Assembly (NCBI RefSeq): GCF_040954645.1
Contig: NC_092810.1
Coordinates: 77,480,160-77,544,159 of the forward strand
Origin: Diabrotica undecimpunctata
Taxonomy: Eukaryota; Arthropoda; Insecta; Coleoptera; Chrysomelidae
Length of the DNA stretch: 64,000 bases
Direction of reading: 5' to 3'
A model generated the notes under the pieces. The model ran no database searches, was not told the origin of the DNA, and saw only the letters and a list, made by a program, of their open reading frames with translations. This document shows, piece after piece, positions 44,157-59,500 of this stretch; the first letter of the stretch is position 1, and each line of letters opens with the position of its first letter. A program made the position numbers and the translations under genes.

Positions 44157-45344
44157 TTATTCTTGGATATTCGTAATATCCGTTGAGGGGTTCGTATGAT
44201 TGGGAGGATGATTGTGATTCTGAAGTGAAAGAAAATCCTGATAATTTTGTGTGTTATTGGTTTCGTAAAAGTTATCAGTTTGTGGATTATTTTCTGTATA
44301 ATAATCTGTTTCATAGTTTTTATAGTTATCGGTATTATAATAATTATCTGTATAGTAATCGTCTGTATAATAGTTAGTCGTCATTTCATCAGGGTATTCG
44401 TTTAAAATATGTGCTCTTTGGAAGTTTGGGTTTCTTTGAATAACAGATGGACGATTTTGATTTTGATTTTGAGATGAAAAGGAAGGTCTCTGTTGGTTGA
44501 AATTTGGATTGTTGGACGAATATTGATTCCTATTAGGGTTCTGATTGTTTTGATAGTTGTTAGGTCCATTATTATATTGGTTTTGGTAACCGTGTGGCCT
44601 AGAAAAAGTTTGGTTTGGCTGTACGAAACGTGAAGAGCGGCATTCACTATTTAGATGACCAATGCGGCCACAATTTGTACATTTTGTAAACTGAGATGAG
44701 GGCCTTCTCATTGGTTGAGAGAGTTTAGGAATAGTTGATCTAGAATTAGATTTTTGTTCTTCAAAATATGACAATTGAAGTTCGCGTCTAATACGATTGC
44801 TTGCTTCAATGAGATCTTTTGGATTACTAGCCCTAATAATTTGTCCTAGACGAGGTTCTAAACCGGTTAAAGGTGTGTTTAGGGCCATGGTATCGATTAA
44901 GTCACATTGGGCAGTTTTTTGATCTGGGAATAAATTTGCTACTTGGATCGAGGCGTGCATTTTTGCATTCAGAACTTGTAAACGGTTAAAGAAAGTTAGA
45001 GGAGATTCGTTAGATAGTTGTCTTAGTCTTTGTAAGTCTTGTATTAAGGAGGTCAGGTCTCTACTGTCTCCGAAATGTAGATTTAGTAATTGTTTTATTT
45101 CTGTATAAGAAATTGGCTTTCTAGAATTAATAAGCTGTGCAGCTTTACCCTTGAGTTTATTTTTTACGTGAATCGTTAATAGAACGCGCTGATCGCCTGT
45201 GGCCATTTTAAAAGCACAGTCGCACGCATCTAAAAATGTAGAAAGAGAAATCGGATCGCCTTCAAATTCTGGGATAATAGAAAATATTTCCGAAAGCTTG
45301 TATGGTTCGATTTCTTGTTGAGTCTGGGAACGTGTCTCAGGCAT
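44157..45344 (-). CDS. gag: Gag of element C
   Basis: About 395 codons from ATG at 45344 (MPETRSQTQQEIEPYKLSEI) to the stop at 44157; the frame stays open further upstream, but the preceding codons are hydrophobic and unlike Gag. The N-terminal half has the capsid-like pattern of gypsy Gags (IPEFEGDPISLSTFLDACD, SYTEIKQLLNLHFGDSRDL, LSNESPLTFFNRLQ). One CCHC zinc knuckle (CTNCGRIGHLNSEC) lies near residue 238, and a long Asn/Tyr/Gln-rich tail with DNYYNTDNY-type repeats follows. It forms the particle and binds RNA. No stop or frameshift: the only undamaged gene of this element. Pol overlaps its end in another frame. Confidence 0.9.
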   Translation of the reverse strand: MPETRSQTQQEIEPYKLSEIFSIIPEFEGDPISLSTFLDACDCAFKMATGDQRVLLTIHVKNKLKGKAAQLINSRKPISYTEIKQLLNLHFGDSRDLTSLIQDLQRLRQLSNESPLTFFNRLQVLNAKMHASIQVANLFPDQKTAQCDLIDTMALNTPLTGLEPRLGQIIRASNPKDLIEASNRIRRELQLSYFEEQKSNSRSTIPKLSQPMRRPSSQFTKCTNCGRIGHLNSECRSSRFVQPNQTFSRPHGYQNQYNNGPNNYQNNQNPNRNQYSSNNPNFNQQRPSFSSQNQNQNRPSVIQRNPNFQRAHILNEYPDEMTTNYYTDDYYTDNYYNTDNYKNYETDYYTENNPQTDNFYETNNTQNYQDFLSLQNHNHPPNHTNPSTDITNIQE

Positions 45345-46006
45345 TTTTCGAGATATTTTTAAACGAAAATGAAAAATAGAAGTATGGAGAAATATAAAAT
45401 GTATCAGTATATAAGGGAGGAAAAAAAATGTGGTGCTATATAAAGGGCAAAAATGTATCAATATAAAAATATCAAATAATATATCAATAAAAATGTATCA
45501 AATATACCAAATAAAAATATATCAAGAGAAAATATACCAAAAATATAGCAAGTAAAAAAATATGTCAATAAAATATCAGTATAAAATAGTATGAAAGAAA
45601 TATGTCAATATCAATAATTTCAAATATTAGATAATCAACTTGTATTTTTTTTGTATCTTGATTAATTGACTTGCAGTATAGTCAATTTCGTAAATTATTA
45701 TAACAAATTATTAACGAGATGATTCAAAATCCACTTACATAAAGAAGAACATCGGGACACCTTGTTCTCTCTGCTCAGCTACCAGGGGCTTCACTAGGTG
45801 TTCCTTCCGTAGATCACAGGAGTGAGGTTGTTCGGAGATGCTTTCTTCTTTAAGGGTCGTCTTGTTCTCTCTGCTCGACTACCAGGGGCTTCACTAGGTG
45901 TTCCTTCCGTAGGTCACAGGAGTGAGGACTTCCGTAGATTCTTTGTTCCGTTAAGGGATAAGAACCCGCCGCTGCCAGTGAGTATACACGTGTTCTAGCA
46001 ACGGAT
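45345..46006 (-). other. Leader of element C with a 100-bp spaced direct duplication
   Basis: 45761-45827 and 45861-45927 are nearly identical (67 bases, two or three differences), repeating at a distance of 100 bp. Between leader and gag lies AT-rich sequence with no gene. Confidence 0.75.
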
Positions 46007-46022
46007 CCTACTGACTGCGCCA
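46007..46022 (-). promoter_or_regulatory. Primer-binding site of element C (tRNA-Ser type)
   Basis: Minus strand TGGCGCAGTCAGTAGG two bases after the 5' LTR. The first ten bases pair with a tRNA-Ser 3' end (GACTGCGCCA), the primer known for 17.6/297-type elements. Confidence 0.75.
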
Positions 46023-46024
46023 AT

Positions 46025-49230
<3,206 letters not shown>

Positions 49231-50060
49231 ATTCTCCAAAAATTAATATTTCATATTTGACAAGTTTCTTGGCAAATATCAAATATTCATTTTTCTTTGA
49301 CTGGTTTTTGCAAGTTGTGTGATTGTTTCTATGAACGTCGACACAAGTGTATGTTTCAGTGATTTTATGAATGTGTGATGGTTGAAAACAATTAAATTTT
49401 TGATTCAGTTGCATATATATGGTATACAATTATGCTGCAGATAGTTTAAATGCTCTCTTTAAAAAAAAATAATAATTAGTTTTGTTCTTTTAATTTTGCA
49501 TGTGTAAGCTTAGGTCGATTTAGTTTGTTTTATTAATGCATGTTTTATTTTGAATATATACAAAAAAATATAGAGTTTAAGTTTTATTTAAGCACGTGTG
49601 AGCTGAATTTTGTGGTTAGAGTGTAAGCTAGTTTGAATGTGACTTTATTATCATTCGGTTATTTTTAATAAGTTTTCGTTGAGGGTTGAGTTTATATTCT
49701 ACTTTTGAATCCATTTTATAGTTGTTTTTCTTCCTTGGTTTCTTAGAGTTCTGCCATCTTCGTTTCAAAATTTTCCTCTCCAATCCTTCTTCTGTAATTC
49801 CATTCCAAGTTTTATTATTATACTGCATAATTATATCATTATAATCTTTCATAATTCATCATAATTCATATTATATTATATATCATATTCATAATCATAA
49901 TATCCGCAATAATTCATATTTCATCATATTTTATATTTCATAAATAGCCGCATTATTATTATTATTATTCCATCTTCTGTATCCCATTCATGTCCTTTAC
50001 TTAATATAAAAAATTAATTGTTTCATTTTATAAATATAACTTAAAATTAATAATGTCTTC
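49231..50060 (-). other. Non-coding internal tail of element B
   Basis: Follows the pol stop. A 74-codon frame (49852-49628) is Lys/Asn-rich with no known domain. The bases next to the LTR (minus TTTTTGGAGAAT) are the likely, imperfect polypurine tract. Confidence 0.5.
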
Positions 50061-53000
50061 TTATTTCTTCACTTTTTGTTCATATTTGTAAATGTCTTTT
50101 ATGTTAAAAACTCCTCTAAGATACCCACTCTCAGGATATTTCAATAAATAACTATTTTCTCCATCTTCTGTTTCAACTTCATAAGGTCCCTCCAATGGTG
50201 GTAAAAGTTTGTTACAAATGTTATCTCTATAATTGCTTACCCTATGTGCTCTAATTAATACTAGTTCTCCTTTTTGAAATTTTCGGTTTGTTCTCATCTT
50301 CCTTTTGTTTTGTCTTTTCAAATATTTCTCTCCATTCTTGATGATTCTTAGTTTTACATCTTGACAAATTTGGTCATATTCAGGTTCTATTTCTATAATC
50401 CAAGGTCTTTCTGGTCTTATCCTGTTCATTAGTAATAGTGGTATTTTATTAGTCACAGTGTTTGGTAACTGATTTATGTATTGTTCTATCCTTAATAAAT
50501 GTTGATCCCATACAGTGTGTTTGTTTTCTATTGATATTCTTAAAAATTTTATCACTTCTTGAATATATCTTTCCAAAGGATTTGATTGAGGATGTCTGAT
50601 GCTTGTAAAACTTAATTTGGTTCCATTTCTTGTCATAAAATTTTTGAATCGGTTGTTTTGGAAATATGTGGCATTATCCAGTATGCATTGTTTAGGTTTT
50701 CCTATTTCTTCAAAATAATTGTTTAAATTATTTATGATAGTGTTGACTTTTGTATTTTTACTGGAATAAAGTTTGATGAATTTTGAAAATAAATCTACGA
50801 TTACCATGATATGTTTATGTCCATTTCCTTCCGTTTGTATCAAGTCACTCAAAAAATCTATAGCTATTATATCTAAGGGCTCTTGTGCTATTATATTTTT
50901 GGGAGTATTCCAATTTAAAAAATTCTTCGATTTTTGTCTTTGACAAGTATGACATCTTCTAGTCAAGTTTTTGATTATGCTTGTATCCTTTTTGGTGATA
51001 TAGTTTTCTCGAAACATTAGCCATATTTTCTTACTACCCGCGTGTCCATTCTTTTCATGTAAATCTTTCAGTATTTCTTCAGCTAAATTTTTGCTGATGT
51101 AATATAACTCTTGCTCTCCAATTCTTTTAATGTAAATTTGATCTTTCAGTATACATCTTTCCTTTTCTTTCTGTGTTAAATTTTGCTGATCTTCTCTAAT
51201 GGCTTGTTTTGAGTACATTCCCTCCTGTTCTTTTAATATATTTAATCCGATTTGAATTTTTCTCTCTTCTCTTGTTCCTTCCTCTTCGTTCCTTGTCAAG
51301 GCATCTGCAATGACATTATCTCTTCCTTTTATATGTCTAATTTCGAAGTTATATTCTTGAAGTAGTAAAGTCCCACGATGTATTCTATTATTAAGCAATT
51401 TGATATTCATGATATTTATTAACGATAAATGATCAGTTTCAATATAAAATTTTGATCCTAATAAATAATACCGAAGTTTTGTTACACAAAATAGTATGCT
51501 AGCAAATTCCAATTCGGTGACACTATACCTCTTCTCGTAATTTCTGGTTACACGTGACACAAATGAAATAGGAGCTTCTTCATTGTCCTGGACTTGTAAC
51601 AACACTCCTGCAAATTTGTGCATGGAAGCATCTGTCTGTAGAATGAATGGCAAATCGTACCTGGGTTGATAAATTCTTAGATTAGTCCGAAATATGTCCT
51701 TTAAATTTTGAAAAGCCTGGTTTTGTTCTTCTTTCCATTTCCATTTTTGATCCTTCTTCAATAGTTGAATTAATGGTAATTCTTTCTCACTCAAGTCTGG
51801 AATTAATCGTTTAAAGTAGTTGATTAGGCCTATAAATCCTCGTAAATTTTTCAAATTTTTCGGTGCTGGATAGTTTATTATTTTCTCAATTCTTTCTTCG
51901 TCCATAGAAATACCACTTCTGTCTAATTTATATCCTAAATACGTGACCTCTTGTTGATAAAACTGGCATTTGCTTAAGTTAATTTTTAATCCTGCTTCAT
52001 TCAATGCATTCAACAAAATATTTATGTGTGTTAAATGTTCGTGTGATGTGTGAGAATAAATGAGAATATCGTCAATGTAGTGTATAATAAAGTCTTCGTA
52101 TTGATCCAAAATTTGATGTAAAGCACGTACAAGAGCTAAACATGCACTTTGCAAACCGTATGGAACTACTTTAAATCTACATATTACCCCATCTATCGAA
52201 AAGGCTGTAAAATCCCTACTATCTTTATGCAATGGTATCAACCAAAAGCTATGCTTCAGGTCAATTTTTGTAAAATAATTTGATTTAGTTATTGTTCCAA
52301 AGATTGCATCTACACTTTGTGGTGCTTCATATTGTGGTGTTCAATATTTGTTAATGTTCCTGGCATCGAGGCATAATCTTAACTCACCATTGCTCTTCTT
52401 CACTACCACTATAGGGTTTATGTACTTTGAATTGCTGTTTTCAATTATTCCGTTTTGTAACATCTTCTCTATCTCCTTTGAAACTTCTTTCCGGTATTTA
52501 TAAGGAATTGGATATGTCTTCGATTTAAAATTTTCTATTCCTTTTACCTCAATTTTATGCATGTACTTTTCAGCCACTCGGTTTTTGGATTTTATCAAAC
52601 CATCATATTTTTGCAACAATCTTCCTACATCTTCTTTCCATTCTTCTGCACATACTAAATTTTCTTCCAATTCCATTTTACTTTCTTCTGGTTCATTATT
52701 TATAAAATTGTAGTTTGTATGCTTTTGAATATTGTTAATTTCCTTTATCTTTAATTCCTCTTGTTTTGATTCCTCGTCTTCTGTATTTCCAAATTTCAGT
52801 ACTTCTTCTTGAATTTGTAAAATTTTGTTTACATAATCGATGACCATTCCATTTCTGTCCATTTCGTCTGTCCCAATCAAAATATCATGTCTCATGTTTT
52901 CTACTATTATGAATTGCATACTATATTCGGTTGTATCAAATAATACTTTTCCCATTATTCCCTTCTTTGCTTCATATAGTTTTTTGTTGTTTGCACCCAC

Positions 53001-53230
53001 TAGATTAACCTTTGGAATTGAATAACAATATTTTTGAAAATTTCATTCATTAATAACTTTATTGTCAATTAGTGAAACTTCAGAACCCGTGTCTATTAAA
53101 ATTTTAACTTGTTTTTGAAAGAATTTACCCTGAATTAAAATTAACCCTTGCAAATTTTGATTTTTCTTTTCTTCCCCAAATTTTATGAACTCCCTTGGAT
53201 GCTCATAGTGACATACGGCCGCATTTAGCA
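50061..53230 (-). pseudogene. pol: Pol of element B: protease, RT, RNase H, integrase, with two in-frame TGA
   Basis: One frame from about 53230 to the stop at 50061, interrupted by TGA at 53045-53043 and 52343-52341. Protease: ILIDTGSEVSLID, then DILIGTDEMDRNG. RT: NPIVVVKKSNGELRLCLDAR, VVPYGLQSA and the catalytic IIHYIDDILIYSH. RNase H: LQTDASMHKFAGVLL, ELEFASILFCV, TDHLSLINI, VIADALTR. Integrase: HAGSKKIW, CHTCQRQ, AIDFLSDLI, CILDNATYFQ, SIRHPQSNPLERYIQEV, and a C-terminal FQKGELVLIRAHR. Frame differs from gag, so expression would need a frameshift. YIDD and PYGLQSA are variants of the usual boxes. The two stops make this copy defective unless they are sequencing errors, which the near-identical LTRs make worth checking. 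Confidence 0.9.
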
Positions 53231-53236
53231 GGTGCT

Positions 53237-55209
53237 TTATTGAAAATTTGGTGATTGTGAATCTGTTGTGTATTGTGTGTCAAAGGGTTGTGATGGTGAT
53301 GATGTGTTGAGTGTTTCAATTGGTGACTCTTGTTGACTGACGTCGGTGTATGATTGATGGTGACTTAGAAAATTCACTTGTCTTTTTTGGTTATTTCTAT
53401 TTATATCTTCTAGACTTCTAGTGTTATGGTTTCGATTGTTTGTGTAGTTTTGATTTGACTGTTGTTGTGAATTGTTTGTCTGATTCTGTTGAATGGCACT
53501 GTTTGAAAATGTGTGATTCATATTGCCATTGGAGTTAAAGTTTCTGTTGTTATTATTGTAATTATTTCTGTTAAAATTTCCGTTGTTTTGATTATTGTAA
53601 TTACCGTTTTGATACCGTCCATTTTTTCCATAGTTATTGTTGTTAGTTTGATTGTTACGATTATAGTTTTGGCGATTAAAGTTCTGATTATTTTGGTCGC
53701 GGTAGTTATTATTATTATTCCTAAAGTTCGAGTTATTATAGTTGTTGTTACCATTATTTTGTCTATAGTTATTGTTAAAATTACGATGATTATTGAAATT
53801 ATTGCCGTTCTGATTATTGTTTCTGCTGTAGTTATTGTTCCCATTGAAGTTGTTATTATTATTATTATTATTATTTGCTTGGTCATTGTTTTGATACATG
53901 GGGTTTCGTTGCTCATGCATCATCAAAAATTGGCACAGTTTGTCTATTTCTTTAAAGTTGTATAACATCATGATATCTTCCAATGTCCGATCAAAGTGTT
54001 GCACGATACAACCCACAATGTATTCTTCGTTAAAACCACAGTCTAAGTATTGAGCTGTGCTGTAAATTTGCATGGCGTACCGGTGGTATGACATGCTACG
54101 ATTTGGGTTGTATTTGCCACTTAACAGCTCGTTTTTGATTGAACGCTGTTGTGCTTGACCCCAGAAATATTCACTGAATTTGGTCGCAAAGTCTTCCAGA
54201 TCCACCAACTCATTTTCTTTGTTCGAAAACCATAGTAACGCCTCAGCCGTCATCTGGTTTCTGATGAATTCTTTAAAGTCTTCGAAATTTCTGTAAGATG
54301 CATATCTGTGCCTAAGGAATTTCATGAAAGGTACTGGATGCTGCTGTTTTATTCTTCCACTAAAATAGATTTTACAATCTCTTTCGACCGTTTGTACAAC
54401 CGGCCTTGCATCCAATTCCTTCTGTGTCACTTCTTTAAGAGACTCTTGTACTCTCCCAATTTCTTTCTCCATTATCTCTTTGGTCTTATTCATATTTTCA
54501 TCTATTTCATCTTCTTTTTTCTTCCACTGTTCATTAATGTCTCGTCGAAATATCTCTTCCTTGTGCTCAATATGATGTTCCAGCTGTACTGCCAACACTC
54601 CCATTTGTTCGTCAACATCTTCGAACTTTTTTTGGTTATCTTGTTGTTCGAGCTTTAAATTTTGTTCCATTAATTCAATCTTTTTATTTTGAGTTTCATT
54701 ATTCTTTTCCAGCTGTGCCGATAACACTTCCATTTGTTCTTTGCACTGCTCTTCCCTCTTGGCCATTTCTAGGGTTAACTCTTCTTTTACATCTTCTATC
54801 TTCTTTCCCAACTTATCCTCAACCTGTTGTGCCATCTGTTGTATTTTGTCGTCAAAACTTTTTGTTATTTCCCGTTTTATTTCTTTTTTGTATCTTCAAG
54901 TTCTTTTGTCAACTTCTGAGTCATGTCTTGTTTATTTTCTTCTGCTTTCTGGTTTATATTTTGCTCAGTTTTTTTTATTTCCTGTAACAAAATTGCCATC
55001 ATCTTGTGAAAGTCCGATTCATCCTTCTTTACGGGCTGAGCTTGGTCTCCACTTGCCATTTGCCTTTCCATTTGTGCTTCTTCTGGCTGTCTTTTCTCCT
55101 CCATCGTCTCCTGTACTTCTTCAGTCTCTTTAATTTGTTCTTCGGTTCTGTCTGTCACTTCCTGTTCTTCTTCTACGTTCTTATGTGATCTAGTCTTTCT
55201 TTTGTCCAT
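53237..55209 (-). pseudogene. gag: Gag of element B: coiled coil, capsid region, Asn-rich tail
   Basis: ATG at 55209. Residues 1-110 (to 54877) are Glu/Lys-rich; the frame then shifts within an A-run near 54885 and continues to 53237. A long heptad-like, charged coiled coil (EELTLEMAKREEQCKEQMEV and following) leads to a capsid-like part (FLRHRYASYRNFEDFKEFIR, ALLWFSNKENELVDLEDFAT, FWGQAQQRS). The last 230 residues are dominated by Asn with Arg, Gln and Tyr. No CCHC zinc knuckle is present; the Arg/Asn-rich tail may take over RNA binding. One lost or gained base is the only break. Confidence 0.82.
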
Positions 55210-55387
55210 GTTTATTTTTATTTAATTTCAATTCACTCAATAAACTTATTATCTACACAAATTATACTCTTCACACCCTGTATATTATGTTATTAAATGT
55301 TGTAAATAATTTTGTTTTTTTTTTAAGGTATACCACTGGTTAATACTTTGTTATAATGCACTACCTGTCACCGTCCAAAGACACAGC

Positions 55388-55406
55388 CACACGTTGGGCT
55401 CGCCAA
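55388..55406 (-). promoter_or_regulatory. Primer-binding site of element B
   Basis: Minus strand TGGCGAGCCCAACGTGTGG shortly after the 5' LTR end. TGGCG is typical, but I cannot assign the tRNA. Confidence 0.55.
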
Positions 55407-56558
55407 ATTGTTATGATATGTGAATGCGATGTAAGAAAACTACAAGTTGCTCTTATTTACCGGCTAGCTTTATGAAGATAAACATAATTTTTTTTTTTAA
55501 GTTGATTAATTTGTAATATTGATAAATTTAGAAATGCTTTTAATAAAAAAATTATTGAACGCCTGAAAATATAAAAAATTTGACAAACATTTATTCTACT
55601 CACCTTGTATTCTCTAAATCTCACAGGATACTGTTTTTTTTATGCAAAGTGAATCTTTTCTATTATTGATAAAAGAAAATTTCGTTTGTTTATCTAAAGC
55701 ATAGAAAGAAACGTGCTGTATTTTGAATTTGAATTTTTTGTTCTTATTTGTCTTAGAACATGCAGACTCTTAACTCAAGCGAGTTCTGTGACCTGTAGTG
55801 CTTGATAAACAAAATACAAAATTATATAAAGCAAAAAAAATCACCACACAAGAAGTTTTATTTTTAATGTACTGTGCAATTATTCACAAGTGATCAATTA
55901 AATATTACACAACGATATCTTGTATAATATAGAAAAAAAATTATTTAAGATTCTTCCAATAAATAAGCCAATACTTAACCGTTTAATACTAATATGAATG
56001 GATTTAGATTTATGACGTAATACAATATTGAAGTAAGTATATGAAATTAGTGCTTTGTGAAGTTGCAACAAGAAATACTTGTTCTAATACGTGTTTGTTT
56101 GTCAAAGTATTTATAACCTCACTCACTATCTTTTTAGAGCGAAAACAAAGGTTTATAATCCTTCAATTTTTAGTTTAATATCGATTAACTGTTTTGTTTA
56201 ATGTTTTTAGGAAGCAAAAGAAACGGCGAATTATATTTGGTTAATATTACAAAAGCGATAATAAAATCTTTGTGAACTTGACTTCAAATTAATTTTTTTC
56301 TAACACAAAGATGATTTAGAATGATATAGGCTGTTTTAAAAAGGTAAGATTATTTCTAAAGAAATTTCAAAACTTGCGTTTAACTTTATTAAAGTTCACT
56401 TTCGTCTTTCAGATAATTCCTTCTCTGAAAATTTTATGGAAATCTTCAATAACAAAGATTGCATCTTTCAGTGACGTCTTCTAATGGTTTAGGGCCGCAA
56501 AATTGTGATATAAAATAATGTTCTCTGTGCAAACTATCAGAATTATCTCTCCAATGGT

Positions 56559-56573
56559 TGAGAAATATTTATA
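56559..56573. repeat. Target-site duplication, RTE LINE, left
   Basis: TGAGAAATATTTATA, repeated at 59790-59804. Confidence 0.95.
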
Positions 56574-59500
56574 CTTTACTTTACTTTACTTAATCAGTAG
56601 ACCCATTTGTACCTTTCGGTGTTGGGCCGTTTAAAATACAATTCATTACATTACATTATTTGACAGTCTTCTGAGGTGTCCTAGCTCTTAACGAACTTTC
56701 TCCATTCCTTCCTATTGGATGCCATCTGTGTTGCTTCCTGCCAAGTCTTACCCTTACTCTGTAGTATCTGCGAGATGTCACTGTTCCTTTCTTTAATGGG
56801 CCTTCCTCTTCTGTTCTTCCCTATTGGTTTGGCGTCCCACACTCTTTTAACTTGTCTATTATTGTCCATCCGGGTTAGATGTCCGAACCAAGCCAATTTT
56901 TTCTCTTTGATTGACTCGAGTATCGGTTTGATTTTGAGTCTTTCTCTTATTTCTTCATTTCTGATTCTATCAGTTCTTTTAACTCCTATCGTTCTTCTGA
57001 GGTATTTCATCTCTGCTGCCTGAATTCTGCTCTGATGTCTTTTGTTTAATATCCAATTTTCTGCTCCATATGTCACTGTAGGTCTATATATTGTTTTGTA
57101 TATTGTCATCTTGGTCTTTGTTGATATTTCTTTGTTATTAAGGAATCCTCTATTTAGTGCTTGGAATAGTTTTCCTGTGTTTTCCATTCTGTTGTTAAGA
57201 TCATCCTCGATGTCTCCTTTGTTGTTGATTACTGTTCCTAAGTATTTGTATGAATTTGTCTGTATTATTTTTTGTTGGTCTATCATTACTTCTATTTGAT
57301 CTTCCGTCCCTTGTTTCCTTGATATTTTCATTATTTGAGTCTTCTCTTTGTTTACGTTTAAGTTGTATTTGCTTGCTTCTAGGTTCCATTTCTCTAAGTT
57401 GTATTTCAGTTTTTCTGCAGTTTCCGCAATTAATACTATGTCGTCTGCAAATATACACATCTCAGCATTTATCATTTGCATTCTGTTCCAACCGATGCAG
57501 TATTTCTTGAATGTTTTCTTACATTCTTTCACTATCTCATCTATTACATTTATGAATAGTACTGGGCTGAGACTTCCCCCTTGTCTAACTCCTTGGGTTG
57601 TTTCAAATGGTTCTGACTGTATATTTAACATTCTTACTGTATTTGTTGTTTTCATGTATATACTCTTTGTTGCTTCTATCAGTTCTTCACTTACTTGTTT
57701 CTTCTTTAGGCTTTCCCATATATCTTTTCTTTTGACTGAGTCGAATGCTTTTTCCATATCTATAAAGCTCAGATGTATTTCTTTATTTTTTTTTAAGGCT
57801 TTTTCTATTACTTGTTGCATGGTGAATATATGGTCTTGTGTGTTGTGTCCTTTCCTGAATCCACTTTGTACATCCTCTAATTTATGTTCTATTTCTTTTC
57901 TAATTTTCCTTTCTATTATGGTTTCGTATACTTTTGCTGCTACACATAGTAGTGATATACCTCTATAGTTCCTACAGTCTCTTGTGTTTCCTTTCTTGTA
58001 TATAGGTATAATTACTGCATTTGTCCATTCTCTGGGTATTACTTTTCTCTTCCATATTAGGTTATATATGTATAACAATTTTTCTTTTGCTTTTACTCCT
58101 ATATATTTCATCATTTCTGGTGCTACTTCATCGCTTCCTGGTGCTTTTCCAATCTTTATCTTTCTTATTGCTTCTTCCAGTTCTTCTTTTTCTATAGTTT
58201 CTGTATTTTCCGTGTTTCTCATGGATACTCTCCTATTGTGGCTTTCCTTCTCCATTGTATTCGCTTGATTTCCATTCAGTATCAGCTGAAAATGTTCCCT
58301 CCATCTTTCCATTATTGTCTTATCGTCGTTTATTATTGTTCCTTCCTTGTTCATTATTTGTTTCAGTTTCGTTTCTTTGTTGCTTCTTAGGTTTTTCAGT
58401 GTTCTGTAAAATAATTTTACGTTTTCTGTGCTGTTTTCTTCCATTTTTTCCCTGAATTTTTCCCAACTTTTCTTTTTCTCTTTCTTAACTATCTCTTTAA
58501 CTTTTGTTCTTTGTCTCTTATAATTTTCATATTTTTGTTGTGTTTTGTCTTGGATGTATTCTTTCCATAATTTCTTCTTTTCTTTTATTTCTCTTTTCAC
58601 TTCATCGTTCCACCAAGATGTTCGTTTTCCTCTGTTGTTATTTCTTGTGGTTCCACATATTGATTTAGCTGTTTTTATCATCGCATTTTTAAATTTTCCC
58701 CATTCTTCTTCTATTGTTTCTGTTATTTCATGTTCATTATCCATCTCTTTCTCTAGTCCTTCTGAGTATCTTATTCTCGTTGTTTCTTCCCTTAGTTTAT
58801 AAATTTTTATTATTTCTTTGTGTTTTCTGTTTATGTTCTCATTTCTTTTTATTTCTTTTCTTTTGCTTTTGAATGTGGTTTCTAGTAGATAGTGGTCACT
58901 ACCAATTTCATAACTTCTTTTTACCCTTACGTCTCTTATCCAGTTCTTCTCTGTTTTTTGCACTATAGTATAGTCTATAATTGATTGTTCGTCTCTTGAT
59001 TTGACTTCTCTTGTGATCTTGTGTACCCTTTTATGTTGGAAGTGTGTGTTCATAATCACCAGGTTATTGTCTAGACAGAATTCGAGTAGTAATTTTCCAT
59101 TTTTGTTTAGTTTGTCCTCCCCATAAGGTCCGATGACATTGTTCCATTTTTCTGTTTCTTTCCCCACTCTACTGTTCATGTCTCCTGTGATCACAATTTT
59201 CTCTGTACAATCATTTATCACTTCTTGTAATTTGTCCCAGAATTCATTCTTTTCGTTTTTTGTTGCGTCTTCATCTGGTCCATAACATATGATTAGGTTT
59301 GTATTGGTTTCCTCTGTATCCATATCTATGTCTACTCTTAGTATACGTTCGTTGTAATATATCCAATTTTTTATTTTGTTGATACTCTCCTTCTTTATCA
59401 TGCCCGCTACTCCTGCCTGAGCTCTCTTCGTTTCTTCCACTCCACTGTATATTAGTAACATTCCGTTTTCTAATATTATTGATCCTTTTCCTTTTTTCTT

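Noticed and set aside
53513..53965. Ile/Val-rich plus-strand frame, 150 codons, and the -1 companion frame
   Set aside because: Mirror of the Asn-rich gag tail of element B on the other strand; composition follows from AAT/AAC codons read in reverse.
54308..55188. Hydrophobic plus-strand frames over gag of element B
   Set aside because: Antisense shadows of a Glu/Lys-rich coiled coil.
56715..58802. Series of hydrophobic plus-strand frames resembling membrane proteins
   Set aside because: Antisense of the A-rich RTE LINE gene; the Phe/Leu/Ser bias is the complement of Lys/Glu codons.
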